Counted from the first letter of the stretch, positions 1-7,775 are shown. The stretch: 18,481 nt of DNA from Deltaproteobacteria bacterium (GCA_018262455.1 JAGSPR010000083.1:1-18481); one strand, 5' to 3'. Numbers and translations are program-made. Notes: generated by a model from the sequence alone, not told the origin.

Positions 1-744
1 CTCGTGGTAACTCGCGAGAAACATACTGGCATTGCAGGAGACCTTGGCCGAGGAGACCGACGCATCGACCTTGAGCTCGGACAGGGTGCCGTCGACAAAG
101 AACCCCTGGATGCCCTTCTTGTCGAGGTCCGCCTTGGACGGGGCCTTCCCGCCGGGCCAGGTGGTCGCCATCGCGCTCGCGACCTTGCCCATCGTGGTTC
201 CGGCCGTCTTCTGCATCAGGGTGCGGTACTTCACGTCGTCGGCCCCGGTCTTGCTCGACATCGGGCCGATGTTGACGTAGACGCCGCCTCCGCCGCCGCC
301 CGATGGAGGCTTGACGGGGCCAGCTGCCCCGATCTGGTCGAGCGAGCGCTGCGCGTTCACCTTCACGATCTCTTCCTTGTCGTTCTCCGCGGCCTTCGTC
401 AGGGCATCGATGGCGAGCTGGCGCGGCTTGCCCTTCACCTTGTCCGTCACGATCGTCCCGAGCGCCTTCGCGGCGAGGCTGCGGATGTTCTTCACGCTGT
501 CCTGGAGCAGCCGGCCAGCGAGTCCGTCGATCGCGCGCGGATCCGCCTGCTTCGTCAGCGCGAGCACCGCCGAGATCCGCACGCGATCCGAGTCATCCTC
601 GAGTTGCCCGATCAGGGTCTCGACGTTGTCTGCTCGGACCGGTTTGGCGTGGAGGAACGCGAGCACCAGCGCCGCGATCGCGACCACGCGAGACGCGTTG
701 GCTCGCACGATCCCTCCAGTCCTCTCGGCGCTCTCGCGATTCAT
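1..744 (-). CDS. Exported HEAT-repeat protein (3' end beyond window)
   Basis: Read on the minus strand from ATG at 744; the frame stays open to base 1, so 248 codons are seen and the C-terminus is missing. The N-terminus has a basic stretch, then a hydrophobic core (VVAIAALVLAFLHA) ending in VRA-DN, a likely signal peptide cleaved near residue 38. Residues about 40-140 look like HEAT/PBS-type helical repeats (LIGQLEDDSDRVRISAVLAL, then LQDSVKNIRSLAAKALG). A Gly-rich linker (SGGGGG, about 150) leads to a second domain starting YVNIGPMSSK that I do not recognise. It probably acts as a scaffold outside the cytoplasm. It lies 51 bases after the carbonic anhydrase-like gene on the same strand and is probably the last known member of that operon. 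No catalytic motif is visible. The HEAT call is from helix pattern, not from a search. Confidence 0.8.
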   Translation of the reverse strand, partial: MNRESAERTGGIVRANASRVVAIAALVLAFLHAKPVRADNVETLIGQLEDDSDRVRISAVLALTKQADPRAIDGLAGRLLQDSVKNIRSLAAKALGTIVTDKVKGKPRQLAIDALTKAAENDKEEIVKVNAQRSLDQIGAAGPVKPPSGGGGGGVYVNIGPMSSKTGADDVKYRTLMQKTAGTTMGKVASAMATTWPGGKAPSKADLDKKGIQGFFVDGTLSELKVDASVSSAKVSCNASMFLASYHE

Positions 745-795
745 GCGCTTGTCGACTCAGACGTGCGTCACACGCAAACACTTCATCCCGACGCT

Positions 796-1326
796 CTACC
801 GTACCGAGCTTTCACCATCGGCCGCAAGGTACGTACGGGTTAGTGATACGTAGTGCGCGGCTCCGTACTCGATCTGCTCGCGCTCCCTGTCGTTGACCGG
901 GCGCTTCACGCGTGCGGGGGAGCCGATCACGAGACTCCCTGGTGGGATGTCAGTGCCCGGAGTGACGAGCGCACCTGCACCGACAAGACTACCGCGGCCG
1001 ATCCGCACGCCATCGAGCAGGATCGAGCCCATCCCGATCAAGCAGAGATCTTCGACGACGCATGCGTGGATGATCGCGCCATGGCCGATCGTGCAGTTGT
1101 CGCCGATCGTGGTGCCGAAACGTCCGGCGGTCACGTGGATGACGGTGCCATCCTGGACGCTCGTCCGCGTCCCGATCCGGATCGGCATCACGTCACCGCG
1201 CACGACGGTCGAGTACCAGATCGATGAATCGTCGCCGATCTCGACGTCGCCGATCACGGCGCACGTCTCGGCGAGAAACACGCCGCGCCCGATCACGGGG
1301 GACTTACCTGCGAACGCGCGAATCAT
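796..1326 (-). CDS. Gamma-type carbonic anhydrase family protein
   Basis: A 176-residue left-handed beta-helix protein built from hexapeptide repeats (for example VIGDVEIGDDSSIWYSTVVR). The three zinc ligands of the gamma class are visible as His64 (TVIHVT), His82 and His87 (IGHGAIIHA). The RGD (43-45) and Gln58-Asp59 positions match the conserved Arg, Asp and Gln of the family. The acidic loop of the archaeal Cam enzyme is absent, so it belongs to the shorter CamH/YrdA/PaaY-like group, where carbonic anhydrase activity varies between members. The family acts as a cytoplasmic trimer with metal at subunit interfaces. No signal peptide is seen. Its ATG is only three bases after the stop of the PDZ-thioredoxin gene, so it is very likely co-transcribed with it. 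The family call is firm; reversible CO2 hydration is inferred. Confidence 0.93.
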   Translation of the reverse strand: MIRAFAGKSPVIGRGVFLAETCAVIGDVEIGDDSSIWYSTVVRGDVMPIRIGTRTSVQDGTVIHVTAGRFGTTIGDNCTIGHGAIIHACVVEDLCLIGMGSILLDGVRIGRGSLVGAGALVTPGTDIPPGSLVIGSPARVKRPVNDREREQIEYGAAHYVSLTRTYLAADGESSVR

Positions 1327-1329
1327 CGG

Positions 1330-2160
1330 TCACTTCAGACGGCGAGACGCCTGCTCGGCGGCCGCGTAGAGCTCGTCGAGAACCGCCGCGGTGTCATCGG
1401 CCTCCGGCGCAAGCGGCGCGGCGTACTGCACGACCCCTCGGCAGTCGATCACCATGAAGTGGATACGATCGGGATCGGTGATCGCCAGGTCGGCGAAGGT
1501 GTCCTGATCGGCGACGAGCAGCGGCACGTCGAGCCCGCGCTGGTACTGCTTGAGCGTCTCGAGGTTCTCGGGCACCGACTTGCGGATGTCGCCCGCGGTC
1601 GCCCCGAGGACGGAGATCGCCGACCGGGTCTTCTTCTGCCACTGCGCGATCGAGCCAAACACCGTCTCGCAGCCAACGCAGTTCTTCTGATCGAACCAGC
1701 CAACGATCGTGGTCTTGCCGCGCGATGACAGATCGCCTGCGGTCAGATCGTCGACCCGGATGAGCGTGGTCATCGGGATGGGCTGGCCGACGAAGCGCTG
1801 CCGCATCACCTCGGCGCGCGACAGCAGCTTGGCTGGGATCGTCGTCGAGACCCCGCCACGGCGGACCTCGATCTTCGTGAGATCGCCCGGCTCGTGGGTC
1901 TGGATCAGCGTGATCACCGAGTCGCAGCTCCCGACGGCCGTGCCATCGATCGCGACGAACACGTCGCCCGCGCGCAACCCGGCCACCTGTGCGCCGCTGT
2001 CCTTGGTCACGGTCCCGATCTCGCACGGCCCGATGGTGCCGGCGTCCTGCATGCCGACGCCGAGGAACGCCGGGTTACTCGACCGGGGCTTGCCCTTCGC
2101 CGCCGTTGGCGCGACCGCCGCGGTCATCACGAGCATCACGAAACCGAGACGAAGCTGCAC
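1330..2160 (-). CDS. Exported PDZ-thioredoxin fusion protein
   Basis: A 276-residue protein starting at GTG 2160. Residues 1-21 form a signal peptide without a lipobox, so the protein is probably periplasmic. Residues about 30-112 are a PDZ domain (FLGVGMQ, then GLRAGDVFVAIDG), the type that binds C-terminal peptides. Residues about 120-265 are a TlpA/peroxiredoxin-like thioredoxin fold with a CVGC motif (Cys161, Cys164) after the strand TTIVGWF. The strand that normally starts with the cis-proline reads IHFMVID, so Ile seems to sit where Pro is usual. Extra cysteines are at 46, 79 and 240. The likely role is thiol-disulfide exchange on envelope proteins picked up by the PDZ domain; this is inference. 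It heads the minus-strand operon with the carbonic anhydrase-like and HEAT genes. TAGTCT six bases before the GTG supports this start. Confidence 0.85.
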   Translation of the reverse strand: MQLRLGFVMLVMTAAVAPTAAKGKPRSSNPAFLGVGMQDAGTIGPCEIGTVTKDSGAQVAGLRAGDVFVAIDGTAVGSCDSVITLIQTHEPGDLTKIEVRRGGVSTTIPAKLLSRAEVMRQRFVGQPIPMTTLIRVDDLTAGDLSSRGKTTIVGWFDQKNCVGCETVFGSIAQWQKKTRSAISVLGATAGDIRKSVPENLETLKQYQRGLDVPLLVADQDTFADLAITDPDRIHFMVIDCRGVVQYAAPLAPEADDTAAVLDELYAAAEQASRRLK

Positions 2161-2166
2161 CGGCTG

Positions 2167-2172
2167 AGACTA
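2167..2172 (-). promoter_or_regulatory. Candidate -10 element, leaderless start of the PDZ-thioredoxin gene
   Basis: TAGTCT on the minus strand lies six bases before the GTG at 2160, which would place the transcript start at the start codon. No convincing -35 is seen. Support comes from the same spacing in front of other genes in the window. Confidence 0.45.
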
Positions 2173-2298
2173 GCGAAGCGGCTTCGGAGGGGCCAGAACC
2201 ATCGGGCCCGATCCGGATCGATCGAGCTCGGTCCACAGCCAAGCAAGGATCGAACGCACCCTGCGGCGAGGGTCCCCTTGCGGGGGCGCCCTGGCATG

Positions 2299-2304
2299 TA
2301 GGAT
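2299..2304 (+). promoter_or_regulatory. Candidate -10 element for the PilZ gene
   Basis: TAGGAT in the divergent intergenic region (2161-2412). A start about seven bases downstream would give a leader of roughly 100 bases before the chosen ATG at 2413. A GTG at 2308 is also in frame, but it would add 35 residues with no PilZ character. There is no clear -35, and nothing else is recognised in this gap. Confidence 0.25.
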
Positions 2305-2412
2305 AAGGTGAGATTCTTGCCTTCATCTCGTACACCTCTGATCATTATCGGAGTGAAGCGCCGCACCTCCCCAGATCTCTCAGGAATTCTCGATGAACCT
2401 CCCAATCGAGGC

Positions 2413-2772
2413 ATGCCGGCCGTCCCGATGCACGAGAAGCGCATCCATACGCGCTTCGATAAGACCTTCCTCGTGGTGGTCGGCAGCGAGATCTACGGCG
2501 ACTCGTACGCGATCGCCCGCAACGTGTCGGCGAGCGGGATCCTCGTCGAGATGAGCTACGCGCCGCCGCTCGGTACGGTGGTCACGGTGCACTTCCAGCA
2601 TCCCCGTGACGAGGACCTGCTCGACGAGCTCGTCGTCCGCGCCGAGGTCAAGCACCACCACTATCTGAACTTCACGGGATCGGGCGAGGCCGCCTCGACC
2701 CGCGCGATCGGGATGCGCTTCCTCGAATTCGTCGATGCCGGCGACCGGATCTCCCCCGAACGCCTTCATTGA
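2413..2772 (+). CDS. PilZ-domain protein (c-di-GMP binding)
   Basis: A 119-residue single-domain protein. The two c-di-GMP-binding signatures of PilZ are present: an RxxxR motif (RIHTR, residues 10-14) and, after the first beta strands, NVSASG matching the D/NxSxxG motif. A later IGMRFLEF strand fits the end of the PilZ barrel. The protein is therefore a likely cytoplasmic c-di-GMP receptor that acts by contacting a partner, as short PilZ proteins in motility and polysaccharide control do; the partner is not evident here. I chose ATG 2413, which has a weak GAGG upstream; ATG 2428 and GTG 2308 are alternatives in frame. It is divergent from the PDZ-thioredoxin operon, and the next gene follows after 91 bases on the same strand. 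Confidence 0.88.
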   Translation: MPAVPMHEKRIHTRFDKTFLVVVGSEIYGDSYAIARNVSASGILVEMSYAPPLGTVVTVHFQHPRDEDLLDELVVRAEVKHHHYLNFTGSGEAASTRAIGMRFLEFVDAGDRISPERLH

Positions 2773-2863
2773 CGGTGCAGGGACGGAATCCCGACGTCCC
2801 GGTTGGCGTTCGACCACCATGCCCTCTCCCCGACGGGCCTCTCGCTTGCTACAAGCCTCCTGT

Positions 2864-4552
2864 ATGCGCGCGGTGGTTTGCTCTCTGTTGATCGCGACTG
2901 CTGTCGCGGCCGCGGCTGTCCGTGTTGCGAGGGCCGAGCCCGCCGCCGACGCCAAGCGCGACAAGCGCACGCCTGCCAAGGACGCCGACGCGCCGTCCGA
3001 CAAGAAGTCGGACAAGAGGTCGGACAAGAAGTCGGTCCCCAAGACGACGAAGGCCGACACCAAACCGGCCGAGCCACGCAAGCCCGGGCCCGATGACGCC
3101 AAGGCCGTCGCGATGCTCGACAAGATCGTCGCGGGCCCCGAGACCGCCGCGCGCAAGGCAGCGATTGCCGAGCTCGACAAGATCGCCCCGCACGCACTCG
3201 ACGCGATCGCCGAATGGCTGCAGCGGCCGCGCCAGGCGGCCATCGAAGACCGCCGCAAGGTGCTCGCCGCGATCCAGGCCTCGGTGCCCGACAAGACCGG
3301 CAGGTTCTCGACGCCCGATCGGCAGTCGAACAAGGACTACAAGGCGGACAACGAGCTCGATTGGCTCGCCAAGCTGTTCGAGGTCGACCCCGCGACGATC
3401 GGCGTCGGCGAGGTGATCGCAGATGTCGCCGCGATCCGCGCGCTCGCCGGCACCAAGGATGTCCACGCGGCGCAGCTGGTGTTCAACACCGCGTTCAACG
3501 AGGAGGCGATGATCTACCGCGACGAGTGCGGCCGCTACTTGCGCAAGATGGAAGCGTACGCGATCCCGGCATTGACCCGGGAATCGCAGGCGCGCAACGC
3601 CAACCGCAAGCGCTACGCGACCTGGCAGCTCGAGCGCCAGGATCGGCAGGATCCGATCAAGGCGCTCGGTGGCGCGATGGGAAACGAGGCGGTCCAGATC
3701 GCGATCCTCGAGGTGTTCCGCGCGACCCACCACCGCGAGGCGGTGCACGCCGTGTGGTCGTTCGTCGACGATTCCGCGCCGCGCGTCCGGGCCGCCGCGC
3801 GAGCCACGTGGATGGACTACATCACCGGCCCCCCACCGCCACCCGCGCTGCGCAAGAAGCTCCAGCTCCCCGGCGGCAAGCTGACCAAGGAGGAGAAGCC
3901 GCTGTGGCTCACCTACCGCGAGCTCGCGGATAACGAGCTGCGCAAGGCCGCCAACGAGCTCCTCCACGAGGACTACCCTCTCGACGATCCGAGCCTGGAC
4001 GACTTCGACCACAAGGTGAAGACCGTGAAGGTCAACCTCCCGGAGCTCACCAAGCGGCTGTTCGACTACTACGATGGCCAGCGCGCGAAGATCGACGCGG
4101 CGAAGTGGCTCGCGGCCAAGACGGCGGCCGATCAGGGCGACCTCGCGACTGCGACCGCCATGATCGACCGGCTGATCACGACGAATCCTGACCGGGCCGA
4201 GCGGGCCGAGATGGCGCAGGTCTACCTCGCTCACGCGAAGCAGCTCGAGACCGCGAAGAAGTGGACCGACGCCTCGGCCGCCTATTCGAAGGCACACGGC
4301 CTCGATCCCAGGCAACACTCGCTCGCCGCGCACCACTACACGCTCGGCAAGTCGCTCGAGGCCGCGGGCAAGGATGGCGGTCCGGACTTCCGGCGCGCCG
4401 TCGCCCTCGACCCGGAGTACGCCCCCGCGAAGGTCGCCGCCGAGCACGTCGCCCCCAGCCGACCGGTGTGGATGCTGTACGTGGCGGCCGGCGCAGGGGC
4501 GATCGCGATGTTAGTGTTCTTCGCGGCGATGATGAGACGACGAGCGTCGTGA
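2864..4552 (+). CDS. Exported TPR/helical-repeat protein with C-terminal membrane anchor
   Basis: A 562-residue protein from ATG 2864, chosen because it begins a clean signal peptide (hydrophobic core about 4-19, cleavage after ARA at 24). In-frame ATG 2819 would add 15 basic residues. After the signal comes a Lys/Asp/Ser-rich low-complexity linker (about 30-75) encoded partly by a 12-base tandem repeat. A long helical region with HEAT-like segments (about 80-400) follows, then TPR-like repeats (about 419-530: DLATATAMIDRLI, WTDASAAYSKAHGLDP). Near 534-558 there is one transmembrane helix followed by MRRRAS at the C-terminus. The bulk therefore lies outside the cytoplasm with a short basic tail inside. 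No catalytic motif is seen; a scaffold role is inferred. Its stop overlaps the thymidylate kinase start, so the two are translationally linked. Confidence 0.82.
   Translation: MRAVVCSLLIATAVAAAAVRVARAEPAADAKRDKRTPAKDADAPSDKKSDKRSDKKSVPKTTKADTKPAEPRKPGPDDAKAVAMLDKIVAGPETAARKAAIAELDKIAPHALDAIAEWLQRPRQAAIEDRRKVLAAIQASVPDKTGRFSTPDRQSNKDYKADNELDWLAKLFEVDPATIGVGEVIADVAAIRALAGTKDVHAAQLVFNTAFNEEAMIYRDECGRYLRKMEAYAIPALTRESQARNANRKRYATWQLERQDRQDPIKALGGAMGNEAVQIAILEVFRATHHREAVHAVWSFVDDSAPRVRAAARATWMDYITGPPPPPALRKKLQLPGGKLTKEEKPLWLTYRELADNELRKAANELLHEDYPLDDPSLDDFDHKVKTVKVNLPELTKRLFDYYDGQRAKIDAAKWLAAKTAADQGDLATATAMIDRLITTNPDRAERAEMAQVYLAHAKQLETAKKWTDASAAYSKAHGLDPRQHSLAAHHYTLGKSLEAAGKDGGPDFRRAVALDPEYAPAKVAAEHVAPSRPVWMLYVAAGAGAIAMLVFFAAMMRRRAS
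2999..3034 (+). repeat. 12-base tandem repeat within the TPR gene
   Basis: Three consecutive copies of GACAAGAAGTCG (the middle copy has one change, GACAAGAGGTCG). They encode the linker DKKSDKRSDKKS just after the signal peptide. Because the unit is 12 bases, copy-number changes would keep the frame. Confidence 0.85.
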
Positions 4553-5154
4553 CCAGGCTGGTCGTTCTCGAAGGGCTCGACGGTGCGGGCACCACCACGC
4601 AGGCAGCGCGCCTCGTCGAGCACATCCGCAAGCATGGCGGGAAGGCTCATGGCACCCGCGAGCCGAGCGACGGCCCGATCGGCAGGCTGATTCGCGAGAT
4701 GCTCACGGGCGGTCACGCGATCGCAGGGACCGCGATCGCCCAGAGTACGTTTGGCCTGCTGTTCGCCGCCGATCGCCTCGATCACCTCCAGCGCGAGGTC
4801 GAGCCGCAGCTCGCCTCCGGCGCGCTCGTGGTCTCGGATCGCTGGTATCACTCTTCCCTCGCCTACCAGGGCACCGGTGCTGACCGCGACTGGATCACCA
4901 CCCTCAATGCGCGGGCCCGCCGGCCCGATCTGACGATCTTTCTCGAGGTCCGCCCCGAGGTTGCCGCGAAGCGTCGTGTCGATGCCGGGCGGGTCCAGGA
5001 GCTGTTCGAAGACCTCCGGATGCAGGAGGAAGTCGCAGCGGGCTACAAGGCGACGATCGCCGAGCTGACCCTGCAGGGCGAGCGAATCGAGCTGATCGAC
5101 GGCGAGGCGACGCCCGACGAGGTGTTCGCCGCGATCGTGCAGCTGGTCGGATAG
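4549..5154 (+). CDS. tmk: Thymidylate (dTMP) kinase
   Basis: A 201-residue enzyme that phosphorylates dTMP to dTDP with ATP in the cytoplasm, needed for dTTP supply. The start is GTG 4549, which overlaps the TGA of the preceding gene (GTGA). Motifs in order: P-loop region GLDGAGTTTQ (9-18), TREPSD (36-41), AADR (73-76), and DRWYHSSLAYQG (97-108), equivalent to the family DR(Y/H)xxSxxAYQ substrate site, then a Glu/Arg-rich LID and C-terminal helices. Length is normal for bacterial Tmk. The odd point is the P-loop: position 15, where the Walker A lysine is expected, is threonine. All other signatures are intact, so I still call it a working Tmk, though this should be checked. The gene is embedded between envelope-protein genes with which it has no obvious pathway link. 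Confidence 0.92.
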   Translation: MTRLVVLEGLDGAGTTTQAARLVEHIRKHGGKAHGTREPSDGPIGRLIREMLTGGHAIAGTAIAQSTFGLLFAADRLDHLQREVEPQLASGALVVSDRWYHSSLAYQGTGADRDWITTLNARARRPDLTIFLEVRPEVAAKRRVDAGRVQELFEDLRMQEEVAAGYKATIAELTLQGERIELIDGEATPDEVFAAIVQLVG

Positions 5155-5197
5155 CGAGATTCTTGCCGCCCCCTCACGGGCGATGCAGGGTTCCTGG

Positions 5198-5701
5198 ATG
5201 CGCACCCTGCTTCTCTCGATCGTGGTCGTCTCGTGGGCCGCGTGTGCACCGAAGGTCACGACGACCCCATCGACACTCGACGAAGACCTTGGCTCGCGGA
5301 CCCGGCAAGCCGCTCCGCCGCCGGCCCCCGTTGCCGACCGACCGGTCGCGCCGCCGGGCAAGGGGCTGCGGTCTGGCACGATCTCCCGCGAGCGCCTGAT
5401 CTCGGTCCTCGATGCCGGCCCGGGCTCGTTCCTGCGCCAGCTCGAGGTCACCCCCAAGAAGACCGGCGAACGGTTCGTCGGATGGGAGCTCGTGCAGCTG
5501 ATCGATCGGATGAGCCCGCTGTTCGATGTCGATGTGGTCCCCGGCGATGTCCTGCTCGCGATCAATGGCAAGCCGATCTCGCGGCCCGATCAGCTCCAGA
5601 GCGTCTGGGATTCGCTACGGACGGCGAACCAGCTCACGGCGCAGCTGTGGCGCGGCAACACGCAGCTGACGCTCGAGTTCTTGATCGAGCCGAAGATCTA
5701 G
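5198..5701 (+). CDS. GspC-like PDZ-domain lipoprotein
   Basis: A 167-residue protein. I chose ATG 5198 because it gives a compact lipoprotein signal (hydrophobic core, then SWAAC with the lipidated Cys16); ATG 5183 is in frame upstream. A Pro-rich linker (about 35-60) follows, then residues about 65-167 resemble the C-terminal part of type II secretion protein GspC: ISRERLISVLDAGPGSFLRQ, FVGWEL, then the PDZ core VPGDVLLAINGKPISRPDQL. In GspC this domain helps connect the inner-membrane platform to the secretin and substrates. Here it is a lipid-anchored stand-alone copy with no other gsp gene in the window, so the function is unknown. It starts 43 bases after tmk. The PDZ call is fairly firm; kinship with GspC rests on the pattern before the PDZ core. 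Confidence 0.8.
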   Translation: MRTLLLSIVVVSWAACAPKVTTTPSTLDEDLGSRTRQAAPPPAPVADRPVAPPGKGLRSGTISRERLISVLDAGPGSFLRQLEVTPKKTGERFVGWELVQLIDRMSPLFDVDVVPGDVLLAINGKPISRPDQLQSVWDSLRTANQLTAQLWRGNTQLTLEFLIEPKI

Positions 5702-5717
5702 CCAGAGCTCCGGGAGA

Positions 5718-5735
5718 AATCGCGAAGTCGCGATT
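5718..5735. terminator. Palindrome between convergent genes, possible bidirectional terminator
   Basis: AATCGCGAAGTCGCGATT is a perfect inverted repeat, equivalent to a seven-base stem with a four-base loop. It lies between the stop of the GspC-like gene (5701) and the stop of the phosphodiesterase gene (5749). There is no T-tract, so intrinsic termination is uncertain. Confidence 0.4.
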
Positions 5736-5748
5736 CCGCCGGGCGCCG

Positions 5749-6534
5749 TCACGGCTCTGACAGCACGCGCAGCGCCTGTCCCGGATCGTTGCTGAACACA
5801 CCGTCAACCCCGAGCCGCGCGAGGCGCCGGAGCTCCGCGGGATCGTCGACGGTCCATGCGTTCACCGGCATGCCCGCGGTGTGCCATCTCCGCATCGAGT
5901 CCTCGGTGCACAGCGAATGCTCTGGATGCATGAGGCTCGCGCCGATCCACTTACCGACCCAGCCGCGGCGCAGCGGGAGGTGCTGGTTGCCGTGGAAGAT
6001 GTGCGCGATCGCCACGTCCGGCAGATGGCGATGGAACTGCAGCAGCGAGAACGGATCGAACGAAGACACGAGGATCTGATCGATGCGTCGCGACTGCTTG
6101 ACGATCGTGGAGACCGCTTCGACGAGCTCGCCCATGCGGCCAGGCCGGTCTGCCTTGATCTCGATGTCGAGCTCGATGTCGAAGGTGTCGAGCACGTCGG
6201 TGAGCAGCGGCACGCGCTCGCCACCGACCCGGAGCGCCTCGCGACCGGCGGTCGAGAGCTGGGACATCAGCCCCGGCTGGCCGGTGAGCCGTTCGAGCGC
6301 GTCGTCATGAAACACGACCACACGCTGATCTCCGTCGAACCGAACGTCGAGCTCGAGCCCATCGGCGCCCACCGCCACGGCCTTGTCGAACGCAAGCATC
6401 GTGTTCTCCGGCGCGTGGGCCGAGTCGCCGCGGTGCGCCCAGACGCGAGGGCGACCGCGCAGCCGACGCCAGCGCGTGGCTCGGCCTAGCCGGCCGAGAT
6501 GCGGCAGCCGCCGCGCGAGCCCAGACTTCGGCAT
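5749..6534 (-). CDS. Glycerophosphodiester phosphodiesterase family protein
   Basis: A 261-residue TIM-barrel enzyme of the GDPD family, which hydrolyses glycerophosphodiesters to sn-glycerol 3-phosphate and an alcohol using a divalent metal. The signatures are HRGDSAHAPENT (His34-Arg35, Glu43), ELDV (Glu61, Asp63, metal ligands), the second catalytic histidine in VVVFHDD (His76), DIEIKAD (strand with the conserved Glu and Lys), and the C-terminal WTVDDPAEL and GVDGVFSNDP segments. The N-terminus (1-30) is Arg-rich with no signal peptide, so a cytoplasmic form is likely. The ATG is 12 bases after the aspartate kinase stop, which suggests one transcript although the reactions are unrelated. 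The exact substrate cannot be told from sequence. Confidence 0.93.
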   Translation of the reverse strand: MPKSGLARRLPHLGRLGRATRWRRLRGRPRVWAHRGDSAHAPENTMLAFDKAVAVGADGLELDVRFDGDQRVVVFHDDALERLTGQPGLMSQLSTAGREALRVGGERVPLLTDVLDTFDIELDIEIKADRPGRMGELVEAVSTIVKQSRRIDQILVSSFDPFSLLQFHRHLPDVAIAHIFHGNQHLPLRRGWVGKWIGASLMHPEHSLCTEDSMRRWHTAGMPVNAWTVDDPAELRRLARLGVDGVFSNDPGQALRVLSEP

Positions 6535-6546
6535 GAGCGGCGAGCG

Positions 6547-7725
6547 CTACTCGACGAAGGTCTTGTGGAGCGCGCGGACGAGGTTATCGACGTGGTGGCG
6601 GTCACACCACAGCGTCACCCGGAGCGGGGACACGCTGACGGCGTTGATCGGCACGCCGGCACCGACCGCGCTGGTACGCGCCTTGTTGATCACCCCCGGG
6701 TTGTTGCCGATGCCGTGACCGACGATCGTCACCGCGCCTTCCTCACCGAACTCGACCTGCTCTGCAAGCACGTTGTCGAGCTTCTTGCGGACCTCGGCCC
6801 AGTCCGGCACGTCCGCGATCGTGAACCAGACGCGCAGCTCCTTGCCCTCGAGGTCGAGGTGGGTGAGCGGGATCGAGGCGGTCTCGAGGATCTGGAGACA
6901 GTGCTCGACGGCGGCGCCGCCCGAGACCTTGAGCCGGATCAAGGAGTTCTGCCCGGTCACGGCGGCGACCTGGCGATCGCGATCGGGAGTGAAGTCGATG
7001 CGGGTTCCGCCGCCGTCCTTGTTGGTGGCGCGGGCATAGAGGGCGATGCCGCTCTTGCGCGCGAACTCGACAGAGGCGTCGTGCAGGACCTTCGCGCCCT
7101 GCGCGGCGAGCTCGAGCATCTCGTCGTGGCTGATCGACTCGAGCAGCTGGGCGGCCTCGACGACGCGAGGATCCGCGGTGAAGACGCCTTCGACGTCGGA
7201 GCAGATCTCGCAGTAGTCGGCGCGGAGAGCCCCGGCGAGCGCGACGGCAGTGGTGTCAGAACCGCCGCGACCCAGCGTGGTGATCTCGCGCTTGTATGAC
7301 ACGCCCTGGAAGCCGGCGACGATCACGACCTTGCCACGATCGAGCTCGTCCTCGATCCGGAACGGCCGGACCTCGACGATGCGGGCACCAGAGTGGCGGT
7401 CGTTCGTCAGGATGCCGGCTTGAGAGCCGGTGAACGAGATCGCTTCGAGACCTTCCTCGGCGCACGCCATCGAGAGCAGCGACATCGCCTCGCGCTCACC
7501 GCAGGTCAGCAGCATGTCGAGCTCACGGCGTGATGGCGAGGCGCTGATCGACTTGGCCTTCTCGATCAGCTGGTTCGTCGTCTTGCCCATGGCCGAGACC
7601 ACCACGACGACCTTCTTGCCGCTCGCCTTGGTCCGCGCGATCCGCTTGGCGACAAGCTTGATCTTGTCGGCATCCGCGACCGACGAGCCGCCATACTTCT
7701 GAACCACGATTCCGGTCGGAGTCAC
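6547..7725 (-). CDS. lysC: Aspartate kinase (monofunctional, two ACT domains)
   Basis: A 392-residue enzyme for the first step of the aspartate pathway (aspartate to aspartyl-4-phosphate), leading to lysine, threonine, methionine and diaminopimelate. The catalytic domain is clear: [10 protein letters not shown] (Lys10 with the KYGG signature), [28 protein letters not shown] and [16 protein letters not shown]. Two ACT regulatory domains fill roughly 260-392, so feedback control by lysine and/or threonine is expected. I chose GTG 7725 over GTG 7740 because family members begin just before the VQKYGG strand and because TATGGT sits six bases upstream of it; the longer form adds five residues. It is divergent from the TPR lipoprotein that opens the cytochrome locus, with only 50 bases between the two starts. 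The gene name is conventional for this class. Confidence 0.95.
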   Translation of the reverse strand: MTPTGIVVQKYGGSSVADADKIKLVAKRIARTKASGKKVVVVVSAMGKTTNQLIEKAKSISASPSRRELDMLLTCGEREAMSLLSMACAEEGLEAISFTGSQAGILTNDRHSGARIVEVRPFRIEDELDRGKVVIVAGFQGVSYKREITTLGRGGSDTTAVALAGALRADYCEICSDVEGVFTADPRVVEAAQLLESISHDEMLELAAQGAKVLHDASVEFARKSGIALYARATNKDGGGTRIDFTPDRDRQVAAVTGQNSLIRLKVSGGAAVEHCLQILETASIPLTHLDLEGKELRVWFTIADVPDWAEVRKKLDNVLAEQVEFGEEGAVTIVGHGIGNNPGVINKARTSAVGAGVPINAVSVSPLRVTLWCDRHHVDNLVRALHKTFVE

Positions 7726-7731
7726 GCTGGC

Positions 7732-7737
7732 ACCATA
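7732..7737 (-). promoter_or_regulatory. Candidate -10 element of the aspartate kinase gene
   Basis: TATGGT on the minus strand, six bases before GTG 7725, fits a leaderless start. It lies within the 50-base gap shared with the divergent TPR lipoprotein gene. No clear -35 is seen. Confidence 0.4.
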
Positions 7738-7762
7738 CACGATGACTACGCACGAGGGATGC

Positions 7763-7768
7763 TAGGTT
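7763..7768 (+). promoter_or_regulatory. Candidate -10 element of the TPR lipoprotein gene and cytochrome locus
   Basis: TAGGTT lies seven bases before ATG 7776, which would put transcription start at or next to the start codon. It may drive the whole run up to 14723. No strong -35 is seen. Confidence 0.45.
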
Positions 7769-7775
7769 GTTCCCG

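Noticed and set aside
2780..2800. Possible hairpin GGGAC/GTCCC after the PilZ gene
   Set aside because: A five-base stem with an 11-base loop and no T-tract is too weak to call a terminator in GC-rich DNA.
2849..4447. Open frame of over 500 codons on the minus strand opposite the TPR protein gene
   Set aside because: The plus frame has a signal peptide, repeats and a membrane anchor; the minus frame is a low-complexity Arg/Val/Leu/Gly shadow.
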